Shown: positions 35,640 through 46,630, counted from the first letter of the stretch. The stretch is 64,000 bases of DNA from Monodelphis domestica (GCF_027887165.1 NC_077227.1:73371110-73435109); one strand, 5' to 3'. Numbers and translations: made by a program. Notes: a model not told the origin generated them from the sequence alone.

Positions 35640-35850
35640 ACATGAATGGAACAATGAACAATGACTGACTGATTGAATGAATGAATGAATGAATGAATGG
35701 ATGGATGGATGAAAAGCACATTTATTAAAAGCTTATAATGTATAAAATATTGTGTTAAGTATTAGAGATACAAATAAAAAAAGTCATACTCATGGAGATT
35801 CTATTTTATTGGGGGAAATAAAATATATGGGAGATTTCAACTGCCATGCA
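35640..35850 (-). mobile_element. L2 3' end with GAAT/GGAT expansion
   Basis: A (GAAT)n then (GGAT)n tract (about 35672-35711) has grown at the L2 terminus. Then ACATTTATTAAAAGC and TTAGAGATACAAATAAAA follow in antisense. Confidence 0.65.
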
Positions 35851-36855
35851 GATGGTCTTTAGGATACAGTGGTAAAGCAGCTATTCTCTAATGTCTTTAC
35901 TCCTATATAAACCTTTAAGTTTCTAATACTGAACAATATCGTAGCTCCAAGAACTTTGGTGACGAGCACTTTCTTTTCAGGTTTTTTCAATAAATGTGAC
36001 TATAATATCTACAGGATCCATTGTCAAGCTGCATCTCCAAAGGGGTGCCTTCCCAGGGTGATGGCTGCTAACACTATACTGGAAGCATTACTCTTCCAAA
36101 GGTGCTTGGGTTCAGTGTTTGGGGTGGTCCTTATTCAAGGTCTAAGGGGAAATATCAAGGTGGTGGTTGTGGTTTCACCTACTGGCACATGCCATCTCCC
36201 ATCTTTCTCTCAGACTGCCATGTTGTTTCTTGAAGGCCAATGATTGACAGTGGATGAGGACAGCTGACCCCTTCTCCTTGGGGCCTGATGGAAGCAAGTT
36301 TGGTGGCCTGGGGGACAGTGCTATACCCAAAGCTCTTTGACTGCCCTCATTAGCTTGGGAGGAGAGATGGTGGTCAAGGTGTTGATATCAATGCCTAATA
36401 ATTAGTGCTGCCTCCTTTCCCTCCACCAGAGTTCCAACTGCTTCAGCTAGCCTGACTCATAAGCTATACAAGACAGAATCTGATTTTATAGGTCTCGATA
36501 TTGCTTGCTCGGTGTTGATGGACATTGTATAATGGGTAAAAGTAACTAAGTCATAAATTTTACATCTGTGCTCACCACTACTTCTATCTCTCTCTCTGCC
36601 CTACTATGTATATACACAGCCACTGCAATTTCTTCTTCTCTTAGCATTTCCTTAAAGAAGAAGGCACTAGCAGCCAGTAGAAGAGAGTAGAAAAAATTGA
36701 GGATTGGGGGAGACACAAGGAAAGGTGAGAAAGAGTTGAGTTGAAGTAAGCTAGGAATTCTAATAGTCTGAGGTTGGGAGGATAAGAGTTCCTACCATGG
36801 GGAAAGAATTATTTTTAATTCAAAAAATAAATAAAAAACAGTAAGTAGGACAATA
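35851..36855. other. Intergenic, unassigned
   Basis: About 1 kb after the WDFY4 end. A 95-codon frame at 35956-36243 has no recognisable homology. The GC-richer part (36040-36460) might be an old element, but I cannot name it. Confidence 0.4.
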
Positions 36856-37601
36856 TGATTGGACTGTAAAGTGTGTATAGGGGACTAGATCATAAGAAGG
36901 ATGGAAAGTGTGAATTTTAAAACTACTCCACCCTACTCAGACTGTACTTTAGAAAATCTGATTTAGCTATTTCCTCATTAGTAACAATAGAGATTCTTGG
37001 TCTAACAGAATCTTGTCTTGGGAACTCTACATTGCTCCACCCAACTTAGTTTAACAAGGTCAGGAATGTCTGCACCATACTCAAGGATGAAGTATCTGAG
37101 AAGATGGTCTTCAACAGACATGTGCAGAAACAGCGGACAGACCCCTGGGCTGTCTAAGTCAAATATAAGCTAAAATTGGTACAGATGAGATGAAGGAAAG
37201 TGATGTAAAACTGTCTATATAGGGCACGTCACTTCCTCTCTTCAGCCTCTTTTCCCTGAGGGACGTTTCTGGCTAGCAGTCTGCTAAGCCTTCTGACATC
37301 TTGGCTTGGTGGCAGCTATTTATCTGGGATCTGGCAGTGAGTTTGCCCTTGAGCTAATTCAGGTTCAGGCATCTTGGCTGAGCCCTCTTGGAGTTCAGGT
37401 TGATTCCTTCCTCTTTTACTCTCCAAAACCTTACCTTCTAGAGCCTCTAATCTTCCCTCCCAGCACAAGCCAGGTGGGAAAATCCTACACCCTTTCCTTC
37501 TCCCTTCTTCTTAATTTCTTTCCACTATATTAATTAAATCACCATAAATTTCCAGACTAACTTGGGTAATTTTTTATTATTTGGGATATCAATGGCAACC
37601 A
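36856..37601 (+). mobile_element. Probable LTR of a marsupial endogenous retrovirus
   Basis: The block of about 745 bp has an LTR-like order: a long U3-like part, a TATA-like CTATATAGG at 37215, a pyrimidine-rich stretch, an ATTAAA-type signal near 37530, and an end near GGCAACCA. I recall closely similar sequences as LTRs in marsupial genomes. CAATA occurs at both edges (36851-36855 and 37600-37604), a possible target duplication, but the ends are not certain. No internal region is present. It is a fossil solo LTR, if an LTR at all. Confidence 0.55.
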
Positions 37602-37639
37602 ATAATTAATATAGTTTAGGTCACAATGTTAAAATGATC

Positions 37640-38120
37640 CTTTACAAAAGGTAGGAATTTTTGAAGAACTTTAAATGCCAAAGGACTTTATATTTGATCC
37701 TGCAAATAATAGGGAGACACTGGAGCTTACCAGATTGTGGGACGACACTATCTGATTTAAACTTTAGAAAAATTACTTTGGCCACTACGTTGAGGATGGA
37801 CCAGACGTGAGTCAGGAAGACCAAAGCTATTAAGGCAAGCAAGAAGCAATAAAGACCTAAAGTAGGGTGATGGCTGTATGAATGGAAAAAAGGCAATCTA
37901 TGTTAGTAAGGAGGTAGAGAAAGAAACTGAGATTTGGCAATTAATTAGATATGTGGAAAGATCAAGCAAGAAGAGGAGCAGATGACACTGAGGTTGTGAA
38001 CATGGGTGACTGGAAGAATACTGGTGTCCTAAGCAGTAACTAGAAAGTTCATAAGAGGAGAAGGTTTAGGGAGAGAGATAACAAGTTCAATTTTGATCAA
38101 ATTCTGCATGGAGGTGGTAA
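37640..38120 (-). mobile_element. L2 internal part, antisense
   Basis: TATATTTGATCCTGCAAATA, then AATAGGGAGACACTGGAG, and GAAAAATTACTTTGGCC lie in the order of the antisense L2 coding region. It continues at about 38395-38640 beyond an inserted MIR. Confidence 0.7.
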
Positions 38121-38124
38121 TTGA

Positions 38125-38380
38125 ACCATGGCATCTGACAATAAGAATGCTTTAAGGTTTGCGAAATATTTTACACGTATTATTCTGTTTGATCCTGACA
38201 ACAGCCCTGTGAGGTAAATGCTAGTATTTCCCCCTTTTACAGATAAGGAAACTGTGGTAGAGAGAGGTTAAGGGACTGTCCTAGGATCTTACAACTACGA
38301 AGTGTCTGAAGCAGGATTCAAATTCAATTCTTCTTGAAGGCAAGTCCAGCATTCCACCCACTGAAAACCTCTACCTGCCT
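38125..38380 (-). mobile_element. MIR inside an L2, antisense
   Basis: GTTTGCGAAATATTTTACAC, AGATAAGGAAACTGTGG and GCAGGATTCAAATTC are MIR motifs. L2 sequence is on both sides. Confidence 0.8.
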
Positions 38381-38394
38381 GATTTTGCATTTAG

Positions 38395-38640
38395 AAAAAA
38401 AAAAGAGAGAGAAGAGGGCTAAGGACAGTTCTGGGTAAGAGTAGAGGGGATGCGTACATTTGTTGGGCAAGTAAGTAGCAAGCAATGGTCAAACAGGAGG
38501 AGAATCAAGAAAGAGCAGAAGAAATATCATGGTCACCATACTTGAAGATTGGGTTCAATTTCTGAATTTAATGAATAACTTCTGATAGATAGGGACATAA
38601 AGAGAGAGATAGATTAAACCTAATAAACTAGAAAAAAGAA
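38395..38640 (-). mobile_element. L2 internal part, continuation
   Basis: A likely continuation of the L2 at 37640 after the MIR; AGGGCTAAGGACAGTTCTGG fits the antisense L2 order. The match is weak. Confidence 0.5.
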
Positions 38641-38908
38641 TAGAGATGCAAGACAGTTAAAATTCCCCTTGCACCAACTGATCAGTGAGTAATCAACAAC
38701 TAATCGGTAAGGCAAATAACCAACTAGCATTTTACAGTAAGTTTTCAGCAGAGCCACTAAGAGCTTCCCTTTAGAGTGTTTGACTTTCTATACCAAGAGG
38801 AATGGAAACGCAATGACCAGAGAAAACTATTTTTACTTCTAGAGGCAGATGTCACTGGCAATGTCTGTGTTGAATGTAAGGGGTTCTTCCTATTTGAGAA
38901 ATCACCTA

Positions 38909-39110
38909 GGCAGCCAGGTGACTCAGTGCATAGTCAAGCCTGGAGATCGGAGGTTCTGAATTCAAATTTGGCCTTAGATACATTCTAGCTGTGTGACCCT
39001 GGGCAAGTCACTTAATTCCAGTTACCTAACCCTTACTGCTCTTCTGCCTTGGGACCAATGCTTAGTAGTGATTCTAAGACAGAATGTAAGAATTTAAAAA
39101 TAAAAAAGAC
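38909..39110 (+). mobile_element. SINE1_Mdo/WSINE-type SINE
   Basis: Sense copy from GGCAGCCAGGTGACTCAG through TGACCCTGGGCAAGTCAC to an A-rich tail (TTTAAAAATAAAAAAG). Confidence 0.85.
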
Positions 39111-39639
39111 AGCAATAGGAACTTGAAAACTTCTCTGTTTCCCAAGTTATCAGCAAAATGATGATGATGGTAATAAAATGATGATGATGATGACAAGCTA
39201 ACATTCATATAGTGCCTACTATGTGTTAGACATAGTGCTAAGAAAGGGAGAAAAGTTCATTTGTTGTTAGAGGAAAAAATCCAAGAACGAACCCCAGAAG
39301 AAAAGGATTTTAAGGATTTTGGTGGGTAAAGTAGGAATAGAACCCAAGTCTGAACATTGAGAGGAGACAATCACATCCTTATCACTTCTTTTCTGGATTA
39401 TTTCAATAGCCTTGATTTCTCTAACTGGGGTCTCTCTTTACTCCAACCTATCTTCTACAGTGTCCAAAGTAATTTTTCTAAAGGGTAGAGCAAATCGTAT
39501 CACCTCAAATTCAATCATAGAATTCATGGAAGTTATAAAAGAAGGAAAATTACAAGTTAGATGCTCAGGGAAGAATGAAACCAAAACTACTGCATATGCC
39601 CTTGGATCCGGCACCCTATTCCATTTATTGAGCTGTGAA

Positions 39640-39990
39640 TTCATTACTATTAATCAATTAGTCAATCAGCAAGCACTTGTTAAATATCTTTTATGTCAGC
39701 CACTGTGCTAAGCTTGGGGATACAAAGATAAAAAAAAAAAGTCCTTGCCTTCAAAGAGCTTAGCTGGGGAGACAAGATTTACACATACAAGTACAATATA
39801 CACAAAATAGTTACAAGGTGATTTGAGGAAGGGGTAGATGTTAGCAACTACACACGAGAATAGGGAAGGAGGTAATGCAAGAAAGGCCTCAAGGAGAAGA
39901 TGGTATTTGAGTTGAGAAACTAGAAATTCTGAGACATGGAGGTGAGGTGGTAGTACACTCCAGGAAAGGGTGAGCTGGAGCAAGCTCCAA
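39640..39990 (-). mobile_element. L2 3' part, antisense
   Basis: AGCAAGCACTTGTTAAATAT, CACTGTGCTAAGCTTGGGGA and TTCAAAGAGCTTAGC give the L2 3' end, followed by the region upstream of it. Confidence 0.75.
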
Positions 39991-40229
39991 CTAGCTCCAG
40001 AAAGCTGATTGTTAAATTTTCAGAGTGAGCATTTCTACTTCAGATATTGGCAGATGCTACAAACTATGGCTTGATTTTTTTTTGTCAATTTCAAACTTTA
40101 AAAATGTAGAGAAAATATTAATACATATTAAACTTTCCTCCAAAACCCGATTATTATTTACCTTCACATTCCTGATTTCAGGCATGAAAATGGAAGGTGA
40201 AGAGCTATTTATGAGGAATAGCAAGGGGG

Positions 40230-40690
40230 CCAGTATGATTATGTGTGTATACATACAAACATTATATAATATAGATATATAAAATATATACATGCATATG
40301 CATGCATGCATAAATGTGTACATATAAATGTATAATATAGATATTCAATATGAATAATAATAGAATATTATAAATTATATAACAAATGATGGGGTATAAT
40401 AAATATACTATATAAATTTATAATATATAATACATAAGTATGTAATATAATTATTGTACATATCTATATCATATATAAAATTATATATGTTTATGTATTT
40501 AGCTTATATAATTACATAATGCAAACATAATTATATGTTTGTGTGTTTAGCATATATTATAAATAATTATATATAATAATACATAATTATATATGTTCAT
40601 ATATTTAACATACACAATGATATTATAGATATATAAATATTATATGTGAAATATACTTACAAATATATCATATATAATTATTACTCTGGC
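40230..40690. repeat. AT-rich low-complexity tract
   Basis: About 450 bp almost wholly A and T, with TATA and ATGCATGCA steps and several self-complementary stretches. There is no coding or repeat-family signal. Confidence 0.85.
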
Positions 40691-41149
40691 TTCCCCAGAA
40701 TGAAGTGGGCTAGAAAACAATCACCATCGTCAGCCCTGTCCAAATACTATCTTAGACAGCCTACTTCCTATACTGGAAAGCTCTTGAGAGTGGTAGAAAA
40801 TAACAGTTGTCCAGCTGTTGCTATACCTCTTCTCTGAGGGTCCTGACTTTTAGAGTATTTTCTCCATAGGAGATCTGGGCAACTCTTGAGTTGACCAGTC
40901 CTCGGGGGTTGTTTTTCTTTCTGCTTCAGAGAGGGAAATGACTGCAAACTGGTTAACCCATTTCCCTTCATCCTCTACTCTCTTTGCTGCCAAAAAAAAA
41001 AAAAAGAAGAAGAAAGAAAAAAGGTCTTGGCCTTTCTGCTGTTACTTCTGGACAGCTTCCCTTCTCATCCTTCCATCACCATTTCCTTGGTTGCCATATC
41101 CAGTGCAGAGTCAGACTCATGGGATCTCAGAATTGAATTTCAATCACTA

Positions 41150-41285
41150 TGGATTTTTAAAGTGCTTACTATATGCTAAGTTCTATACGAAGCCCTTGGC
41201 ATATAAAAACATCAACAACAAAATAAAGGCAGTCCCTCCCTTCAAAGGGCTTACATTCTAATAGGGGAAGACAACCTATAAGGGT
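41150..41285 (-). mobile_element. L2 3' end, antisense
   Basis: AGTGCTTACTATATGCTAAG and GGGCTTACATTCTAATAGGG are antisense L2 end motifs. Confidence 0.7.
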
Positions 41286-41577
41286 GAGGAAAATACTCAC
41301 ATGGTGACCAAGCCCAAGGAATAAGGCTCCTCTTCAAAGGGAAAGTTACAAGAACTTACTAGTGAGTGAAGGGGATCCAGAGATGGAGAGAGAAACATAA
41401 TTTATCTTGAAAACAACCCAAGTTACCGCCACTGGGTTTTGTGCTTCTCATCCTCTCTGAAATATCATTTTCAAGTATCAGGTTTCAAGAGGATATTGGC
41501 AGGTCCTTCCAGAAATGGGCAACCAGGGTACTGGAGAGATTCAGAACCATTTAAAGGAACTTAGTGTTCCCTGTGAG

Positions 41578-41792
41578 GGCAAGTAGGTTGTTCAGTGGAT
41601 AGAAAGCTGGGCTTGAAGTGAGGAAGACCTGAATTCAAATCTGTTTTCAGACACTTACTAGCTATGTGACCCTGGGCAAGTCACTTAACCCTCAGTTTCC
41701 TCATCTGTAAAATGAGCTGGAAAATGAAATGGGGAACCACTTCAGTATCTCAGCCAAGAAAAGCCCAAATGGGGTCACAAAGAATTAGAAGT
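41578..41792 (+). mobile_element. MAR1-type tRNA-SINE
   Basis: A full-length sense copy with GTTCAGTGGATAGAAAGC at the head and CCAAATGGGGTCACAAAGA at the tail. It lies about 0.75 kb upstream of the PAF1 copy. Confidence 0.88.
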
Positions 41793-41984
41793 GTGAGGGG
41801 GAAAGTCAGGCTATGGTGAAGGAGCCAGATTTAATCCCCCTTTTTGACAGAGCCTGACACAAAGCAGTAGATGCTATACTGAACTGAATGGAAATGACCT
41901 GAGCCTGACTGGCCATTTATCAGGCTTGGCTCCATCCTTCCCTTCTCACAAGCTAGTGTGGCAGCATGACAGTCAGCATGACAG

Positions 41985-42022
41985 ACTTGGCTCTCTATCC
42001 ACTGAACTACCTAGCTGGCCCC
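41985..42022 (-). repeat. SINE head stub (antisense)
   Basis: About 38 bases (CTCTATCCACTGAACTACCT then AGCTGGCCCC) match only the tRNA-like head of MAR1/SINE1. It is a truncated relic just before the unique region upstream of the PAF1 copy. Confidence 0.6.
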
Positions 42023-42199
42023 TGAACACGCATTTTTAATGGGCCAGCTACTAAACAAAGAATGTGGAAAAAAAAAACGGGGCCAGAAACTGCACCCCTA
42101 GGTGGTGGCAGAGGCTGAGAGACCACCCAACCCAGCCCATGCATCTTCCTGTCCTTTTACCTAGCACAACCCCTTGGTCCCAGCATCACCCACTCAAAA

Positions 42200-42553
42200 T
42201 CGCTTTTAGGGCAACAACTAACCAATCAATCCCAAGCTCTGATTGTTGAATTTGGGCCGCTTCTTCCCTCCACCTTCCAATCACAAGCTTTCTCCCACCC
42301 AAAGGCCCACCTCCTCCCTCTGTGGCCAATCCGTCTCCAAGAATTTAAAAAATAAATTCAAACTACATTTCCCAGAAGGCATTTCGCCGATAGTCAGTAG
42401 CTTGGCTTTGAATCCTAGGGAGTCCTTGAAGCCTCCTCTATCAAGGCGGATTGGTCCACATTGGTTGCTTAGAAAGCCTTTTGTGTGACTCGGACCCCAG
42501 CTAGACTAGTTGCTCTCCTCCTTCTCGCTGACGTCGTCATCGTTGTCGTTGTT
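42200..42553 (+). promoter_or_regulatory. Promoter-like block upstream of the PAF1 copy
   Basis: No recognised repeat lies here. Five CCAAT boxes are present: CCAAT at 42222, 42277 and 42326, and ATTGG at 42450 and 42460. ACTACATTTCCCAGAAGGC at 42362-42380 closely matches the ZNF143/Staf element. TGACGTC at 42529-42535 is CRE-like and close to the likely start site. There is no TATA box. This is the layout of a housekeeping promoter. The last 60 bases before the ATG (TCGTCATCGTTG type) are probably the PAF1 5' UTR. The remainder is either flanking DNA used by the retrocopy or parental sequence copied from an upstream start. Confidence 0.55.
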
Positions 42554-44137
42554 ATGGCGCCTACCATCCAGACTCAGGCTCAGCGGGAAGATGGCCACAG
42601 ACCCAACTCCCATAGGACAGTGCAAGAGAGGTCTGGTGTGGTGTGCCGAGTCAAATACTGTAACACTCTTCCCGACATTCCCTTTGATCCCAAGTTCATC
42701 ACATATCCCTTTGACCAGAACCGGTTCGTCCAGTATAAGGCAACCTCTCTAGAAAAACAGCACAAACATGACTTGCTCACAGAGCCCGACCTGGGAGTCA
42801 CCATCGACCTCATTAACCCAGACACCTACCGCATTGACCCTAACGTTCTCTTAGATCCGGCAGATGAGAAATTATTAGAAGAAGAGATCCAGGCCCCAAC
42901 CAGCTCCAAAAGGTCCCAGCAGCATGCAAAGGTGGTCCCTTGGATGAGAAAGACAGAATATATTTCTACAGAATTCAACCGATATGGGGTCTCTAATGAG
43001 AAGCCTGAAGTCAAGATTGGGGTGTCGGTGAAGCAACAGTTCACGGAAGAGGAGATCTACAAAGATCGAGACAGCCAGATCACTGCCATCGAGAAGACTT
43101 TTGAGGATGCCCAGAAGTCGATCTCTCAACACTACAGCAAGCCAAGGGTGACACCAGTGGAGGTGATGCCTGTTTTCCCAGACTTTAAGATGTGGATCAA
43201 TCCCTGTGCCCAGGTGATCTTTGACTCAGATCCAGCCCCCAAGGATACTAGTGGTTCTGCAGCCCTGGAGATGATGTCTCAAGCCATGATCAGGGGAATG
43301 ATGGATGAGGAGGGCAATCAGTTTGTGGCCTACTTTTTGCCAGTGGAAGAGACCATGAGGAAGCGCAAGCGTGATCAAGAAGAAGAGATGGACTATACAC
43401 CAGATGATATCTATGATTATAAAATTGCTAGGGAGTACAACTGGAATGTGAAGAACAAGGCTAGTAAAGGCTATGAAGAAAACTACTTTTTCATCTTCCG
43501 AGAAGGTGATGGGGTCTACTACAATGAGTTGGAAACCAGGGTCCGCCTTAGTAAACGGAGGGCCAAGGCTGGAGCACAGTCAGGTACCAATGCCTTACTG
43601 GTAGTCAAACACCGCAACATGAATGAGAAGGAACTGGAAGCTCAGGAAGCTCGGAAGGCACAGCTGGAGAACCATGAACCAGAAGAGGAGGAGGAAGAAG
43701 AGATGGATAAAGAGACACCAGACTCAGATGAGGAAGAGGAAAAAGGAAGTGACAGTGAAAAAGAGGCAAGTGAGGAAGAAGAAGAACCATCAGGAAGTGA
43801 GAGTGATCAAGAAGATGAAGAGGAGAGTGAGAAGAATGGGAGTGAAGAAGACAAAGCAGAGGAAGAAAGCAGTGAGGATGAGGCCCGAGCAGCCAGAGAC
43901 AAGGAGGAAATCTTCGGGAGTGATGCTGACTCAGAGAAAGATGATGAGGAAGAGAATGGAAGAGGCCGAACCAAGGGCCGTGGGAAGGGTGAAGATGAGG
44001 AAAGTGGCAGTGAGGGGGGGCCTAGGTGGCACAACCCCAGCCCCTCTTTCCTCAATAGCAACATCCACCCAGCCAAAGAGTATGGTAGTAAGGGGGTCAC
44101 ATCTGGCTCCATTGAGGAGGCCAGTGACAGTGACTGA
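42554..44137 (+). CDS. PAF1: Intronless, open-frame PAF1 copy (retrogene)
   Basis: A single 527-codon frame runs from ATG to TGA. It opens [18 protein letters not shown] and carries the signature blocks of PAF1: [62 protein letters not shown] and [19 protein letters not shown]1 is a subunit of the nuclear PAF complex (with CTR9, LEO1, CDC73, WDR61), which travels with RNA polymerase II, controls pause release and promotes H2B ubiquitination. Residues 1 to about 365 form the conserved Paf1 domain. The rest is an acidic, Ser/Glu-rich tail, as in human (531 residues). The parent gene has many introns; none is present here, so this copy arose from mRNA. The start codon has G at -3 and G at +4, and no upstream ATG lies in the presumed 5' UTR. 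Nothing breaks the frame. The core is nearly human-like, but the last 60 residues differ strongly (basic KGRGKGE, no RS run). It could be a functional retrogene or a fairly young, still intact retropseudogene. Confidence 0.93.
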   Translation: MAPTIQTQAQREDGHRPNSHRTVQERSGVVCRVKYCNTLPDIPFDPKFITYPFDQNRFVQYKATSLEKQHKHDLLTEPDLGVTIDLINPDTYRIDPNVLLDPADEKLLEEEIQAPTSSKRSQQHAKVVPWMRKTEYISTEFNRYGVSNEKPEVKIGVSVKQQFTEEEIYKDRDSQITAIEKTFEDAQKSISQHYSKPRVTPVEVMPVFPDFKMWINPCAQVIFDSDPAPKDTSGSAALEMMSQAMIRGMMDEEGNQFVAYFLPVEETMRKRKRDQEEEMDYTPDDIYDYKIAREYNWNVKNKASKGYEENYFFIFREGDGVYYNELETRVRLSKRRAKAGAQSGTNALLVVKHRNMNEKELEAQEARKAQLENHEPEEEEEEEMDKETPDSDEEEEKGSDSEKEASEEEEEPSGSESDQEDEEESEKNGSEEDKAEEESSEDEARAARDKEEIFGSDADSEKDDEEENGRGRTKGRGKGEDEESGSEGGPRWHNPSPSFLNSNIHPAKEYGSKGVTSGSIEEASDSD

Positions 44138-44282
44138 GGCTCAGCAGCCCATTGCAGGCCACCATATTGGGCAAGAGGGATTGGGCCTCTCCAGCTCAGG
44201 CACTATTCTCAGGACAAAAGGAAAATACCTATTTCTTTTTTCAAAAAAATCTTTTCTGTCAATAAAAGCAATACGTTTATAA
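44138..44282 (+). other. PAF1: 3' UTR of the PAF1 copy
   Basis: The short 3' UTR includes a TATTCTCAGGAC stretch that resembles the parental PAF1 UTR as I recall it. It ends about 15 bases after AATAAA (44261-44266). The A-rich run after it (AAAGAAAAAG) may be a decayed poly(A) tail or the start of the antisense L2 that follows. I could not find a clear target-site duplication. Confidence 0.6.
44261..44266 (+). terminator. Poly(A) signal AATAAA of the PAF1 copy
   Basis: This canonical hexamer lies 124 bases after the TGA. Confidence 0.7.
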
Positions 44283-44284
44283 GT

Positions 44285-45000
44285 TGAAAGAAAAAGACAC
44301 CTGAAAATGAGAGTCCCTGTCCTCAAAATGCTGGTAGGGAAATTATGCATGTATATACTGTCAGGGAGATAACCTAAACATATAAGTATATATGAAGCAA
44401 ATATAAGGTAATGGGTATGGGAGTGGGGAGAATGAATCACTAGCAACTGGAAGGATTAATCATAGGTACAAGCAAAGACAAGAAATAGGATGGCATCAGT
44501 GATAAAGAATCAAGAATGGAGAGTGAGCAAAACCTAGACATCATGAAGAGGAATAATATGATATAAGATTGGACAGGTAGATCAGAGATATTATGGAGGG
44601 CCTTGGATACTAAAATTAGGGAATTCTTTATTTTTTAGGCAATAGGACACCACCAAAGGATTCTGAATAGAGGCCTAATATCATCAAAAGTTTGTTAAGA
44701 TTACTCAGTGGTATAAAGAATGCACAAGAGAGACTGAAAGCGGGATCCCTAATGAAGAAATCATTGAGATATCTAGGCAGCTTGCCTTGAGATGCTTACT
44801 GTGTGAAGGGAGAAAGGGTGAATATTAGAGGTTATGGAAGAAATCAGACTGGGAAGATTTATAATATGCAAGGGGATGGAAAGAAAAAAAGGGGGGGGAA
44901 GAATCAAAAGTAACAGATCATGAGCCTAAAAAACCAAAGATGTTGGTATCATCAACATGAATCAGATAGTGGCTGGGAGGGGGGGGGGGACACTTTTAGA
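44285..45000 (-). mobile_element. L2 internal part, antisense, abutting the PAF1 copy
   Basis: AGTCCCTGTCCTCAAAATGC begins an antisense L2 that lacks its usual 3' terminus. GGAGGGCCTTGGATAC and AATAGGACACCACCAAAGG follow in L2 order. The PAF1 3' UTR ends right at its left edge, so the retrocopy may have inserted into this L2. Confidence 0.6.
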
Positions 45001-45534
45001 AAGAATGAGGAATTTTGCTTTAAACATTGAATTTGCAATATCAATGGATACCCAATTAGAAAATCAGGAATAGGAACCCTAGGGAAAGAAGTTATCCTTC
45101 CCCTATGCCAGTGTTATTAGTAAAAAATGATCTGGAGGTTTATTAGCAGATTTATAAGCACTTATTAGTAGAGAGAAATAGAAGAGGGTTTTCAGCCTTT
45201 CTAACCTAAGAGAAAGATCCATTCCCCCATTTCAGTTAAATGGCTGAGACTTCCGCTTGGGTCAGATAAAGAGCAGAAAGAAAAGCCCAAGAAGCCAGTA
45301 CTAGATTTGAAGTAAAAAAGAAAAAAAAAGCCCTTTCTTTGCTCTTTTTTTCCAACCACACTAGCTCCTCCCTCCGTGGCGACTTTACACTGGCTCTGGA
45401 ACATTGACACTTGGGATGCTCACACTGAAGCCAGGGGATGCCAGGAGACACCAGGAGATGCCAGCATCAGGAGGTCAGATATGACACATGATTCTGTGAC
45501 TCCTTTGTCCTGCCACTGGGGCATGCAGGATCTA

Positions 45535-45830
45535 AGGCCCTAAATAATTTACATACCAGTTAAGAGGATGTTTGCCCAGTATGTTAATGCTCTGTGCATC
45601 TAATAAAGGTAATGAATATTGGAAGAACAAATCCTATCAAATTTCTGATCTCACTGAGATTTTCCTATGTAATCCTTGGGACTATACCACATTCTAGGGC
45701 TTGAATGCAGATTAGGTTTTAATCCAGCTCTTTTGACTCTGGATATGTTACCTCAATTTATTCTCTTTAAAACAATGCCCAGGACCCTATGATCTGGGAC
45801 AAATCACTCTTCCAAGCAATCAGTTTTCCC
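45535..45830 (+). repeat. Unclassified repeat B, copy 2
   Basis: Partner of 22945-23235 in the same orientation: AATGAATATTGGAAGAAC, CCTATCAAATTTCTGATC and GACCCTATGATCTGGGA. Confidence 0.65.
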
Positions 45831-46009
45831 TTATATAAACTGAAGAGGTTAGATGTTGCTAAATATAAACTAATGTTTTCCCCTATAGAACAATGTGGGC
45901 ATCAACAAAAATGTGTGACAAGTGATTCCCGAAATCTTTGTCAATATCTGCACTCTTCCATTCTAGTTTTAGCTTCATCCTTATCCCTATAGTATTGGAT
46001 GGAGAAAGA

Positions 46010-46630
46010 ATGAGGATTGTGATATAGATTTGGAAGTCATCAACGTAGAGATAACAAAACCACATAGTAATAGATGAAATTGCTGAGGGAGAGAATTTAG
46101 AGAAGGGGAAGAAAGATCAAGAAAGGAACCTTAAAAGAAAAAAACCCATCTGAAGATAGAGGGAAAAGAAGAGATAGCAATGGATATGAGAAGAGGTCAG
46201 AAAGATAAGAGAAACTTGTAAATGCAGTATCTTAGATTCAATAGATTAAGACTGTCAAGGAGGAGAAGTTAGTCAAGGGTTTACACATTCTGCCTAGATA
46301 TCAAGGAGGAAAGGGATGAATTTAAAATGCCATGATAAAGATGGCTGTTAGTGAGCCTGGAGATAGCTATTGTAATATAGTTGAGAGGATGAAAATTAGA
46401 CTGCAAAGGATACAAAGATGAGTGAGTAGATAAGAACTGGAGGTGGATAAATATTTAGCTAGTAATAAAAGAATGGTTGTCGATATTAAGATCTCCAAGT
46501 AAAATCACAGGGGAAGGAATGGAAAGCCAAGTGCTAAAGTCATTGAAAAATGTCAGAGAGTGCTCGGGATCATGGGTTCTACAAGATGAATTTTCTGGAA
46601 TAAGTAAGCTGAAGGACCTATAACTTGCCC
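46010..46630 (-). mobile_element. L2-like reverse-transcriptase region, antisense
   Basis: GAAGTCATCAACGTAGAGAT, TGTCAAGGAGGAGAAGTTAG and GATATTAAGATCTCCAAGTA match the antisense L2 RT-side order. The family call rests on memory. Confidence 0.5.

Noticed and set aside
35956-36243. A 95-codon frame downstream of WDFY4
   Set aside because: No homology, no splice or promoter context, and a length expected by chance.
42485-42553. A 23-residue N-terminal extension of the PAF1 frame
   Set aside because: The first ATG of the frame is at 42554; the extension would need a GTG start, and PAF1 begins MAPTIQ.
43623-44282. A 219-codon highly basic frame overlapping the PAF1 copy
   Set aside because: It is the alternative reading of the GAA/GAG-rich acidic tail; PAF1 homology fixes the true frame.
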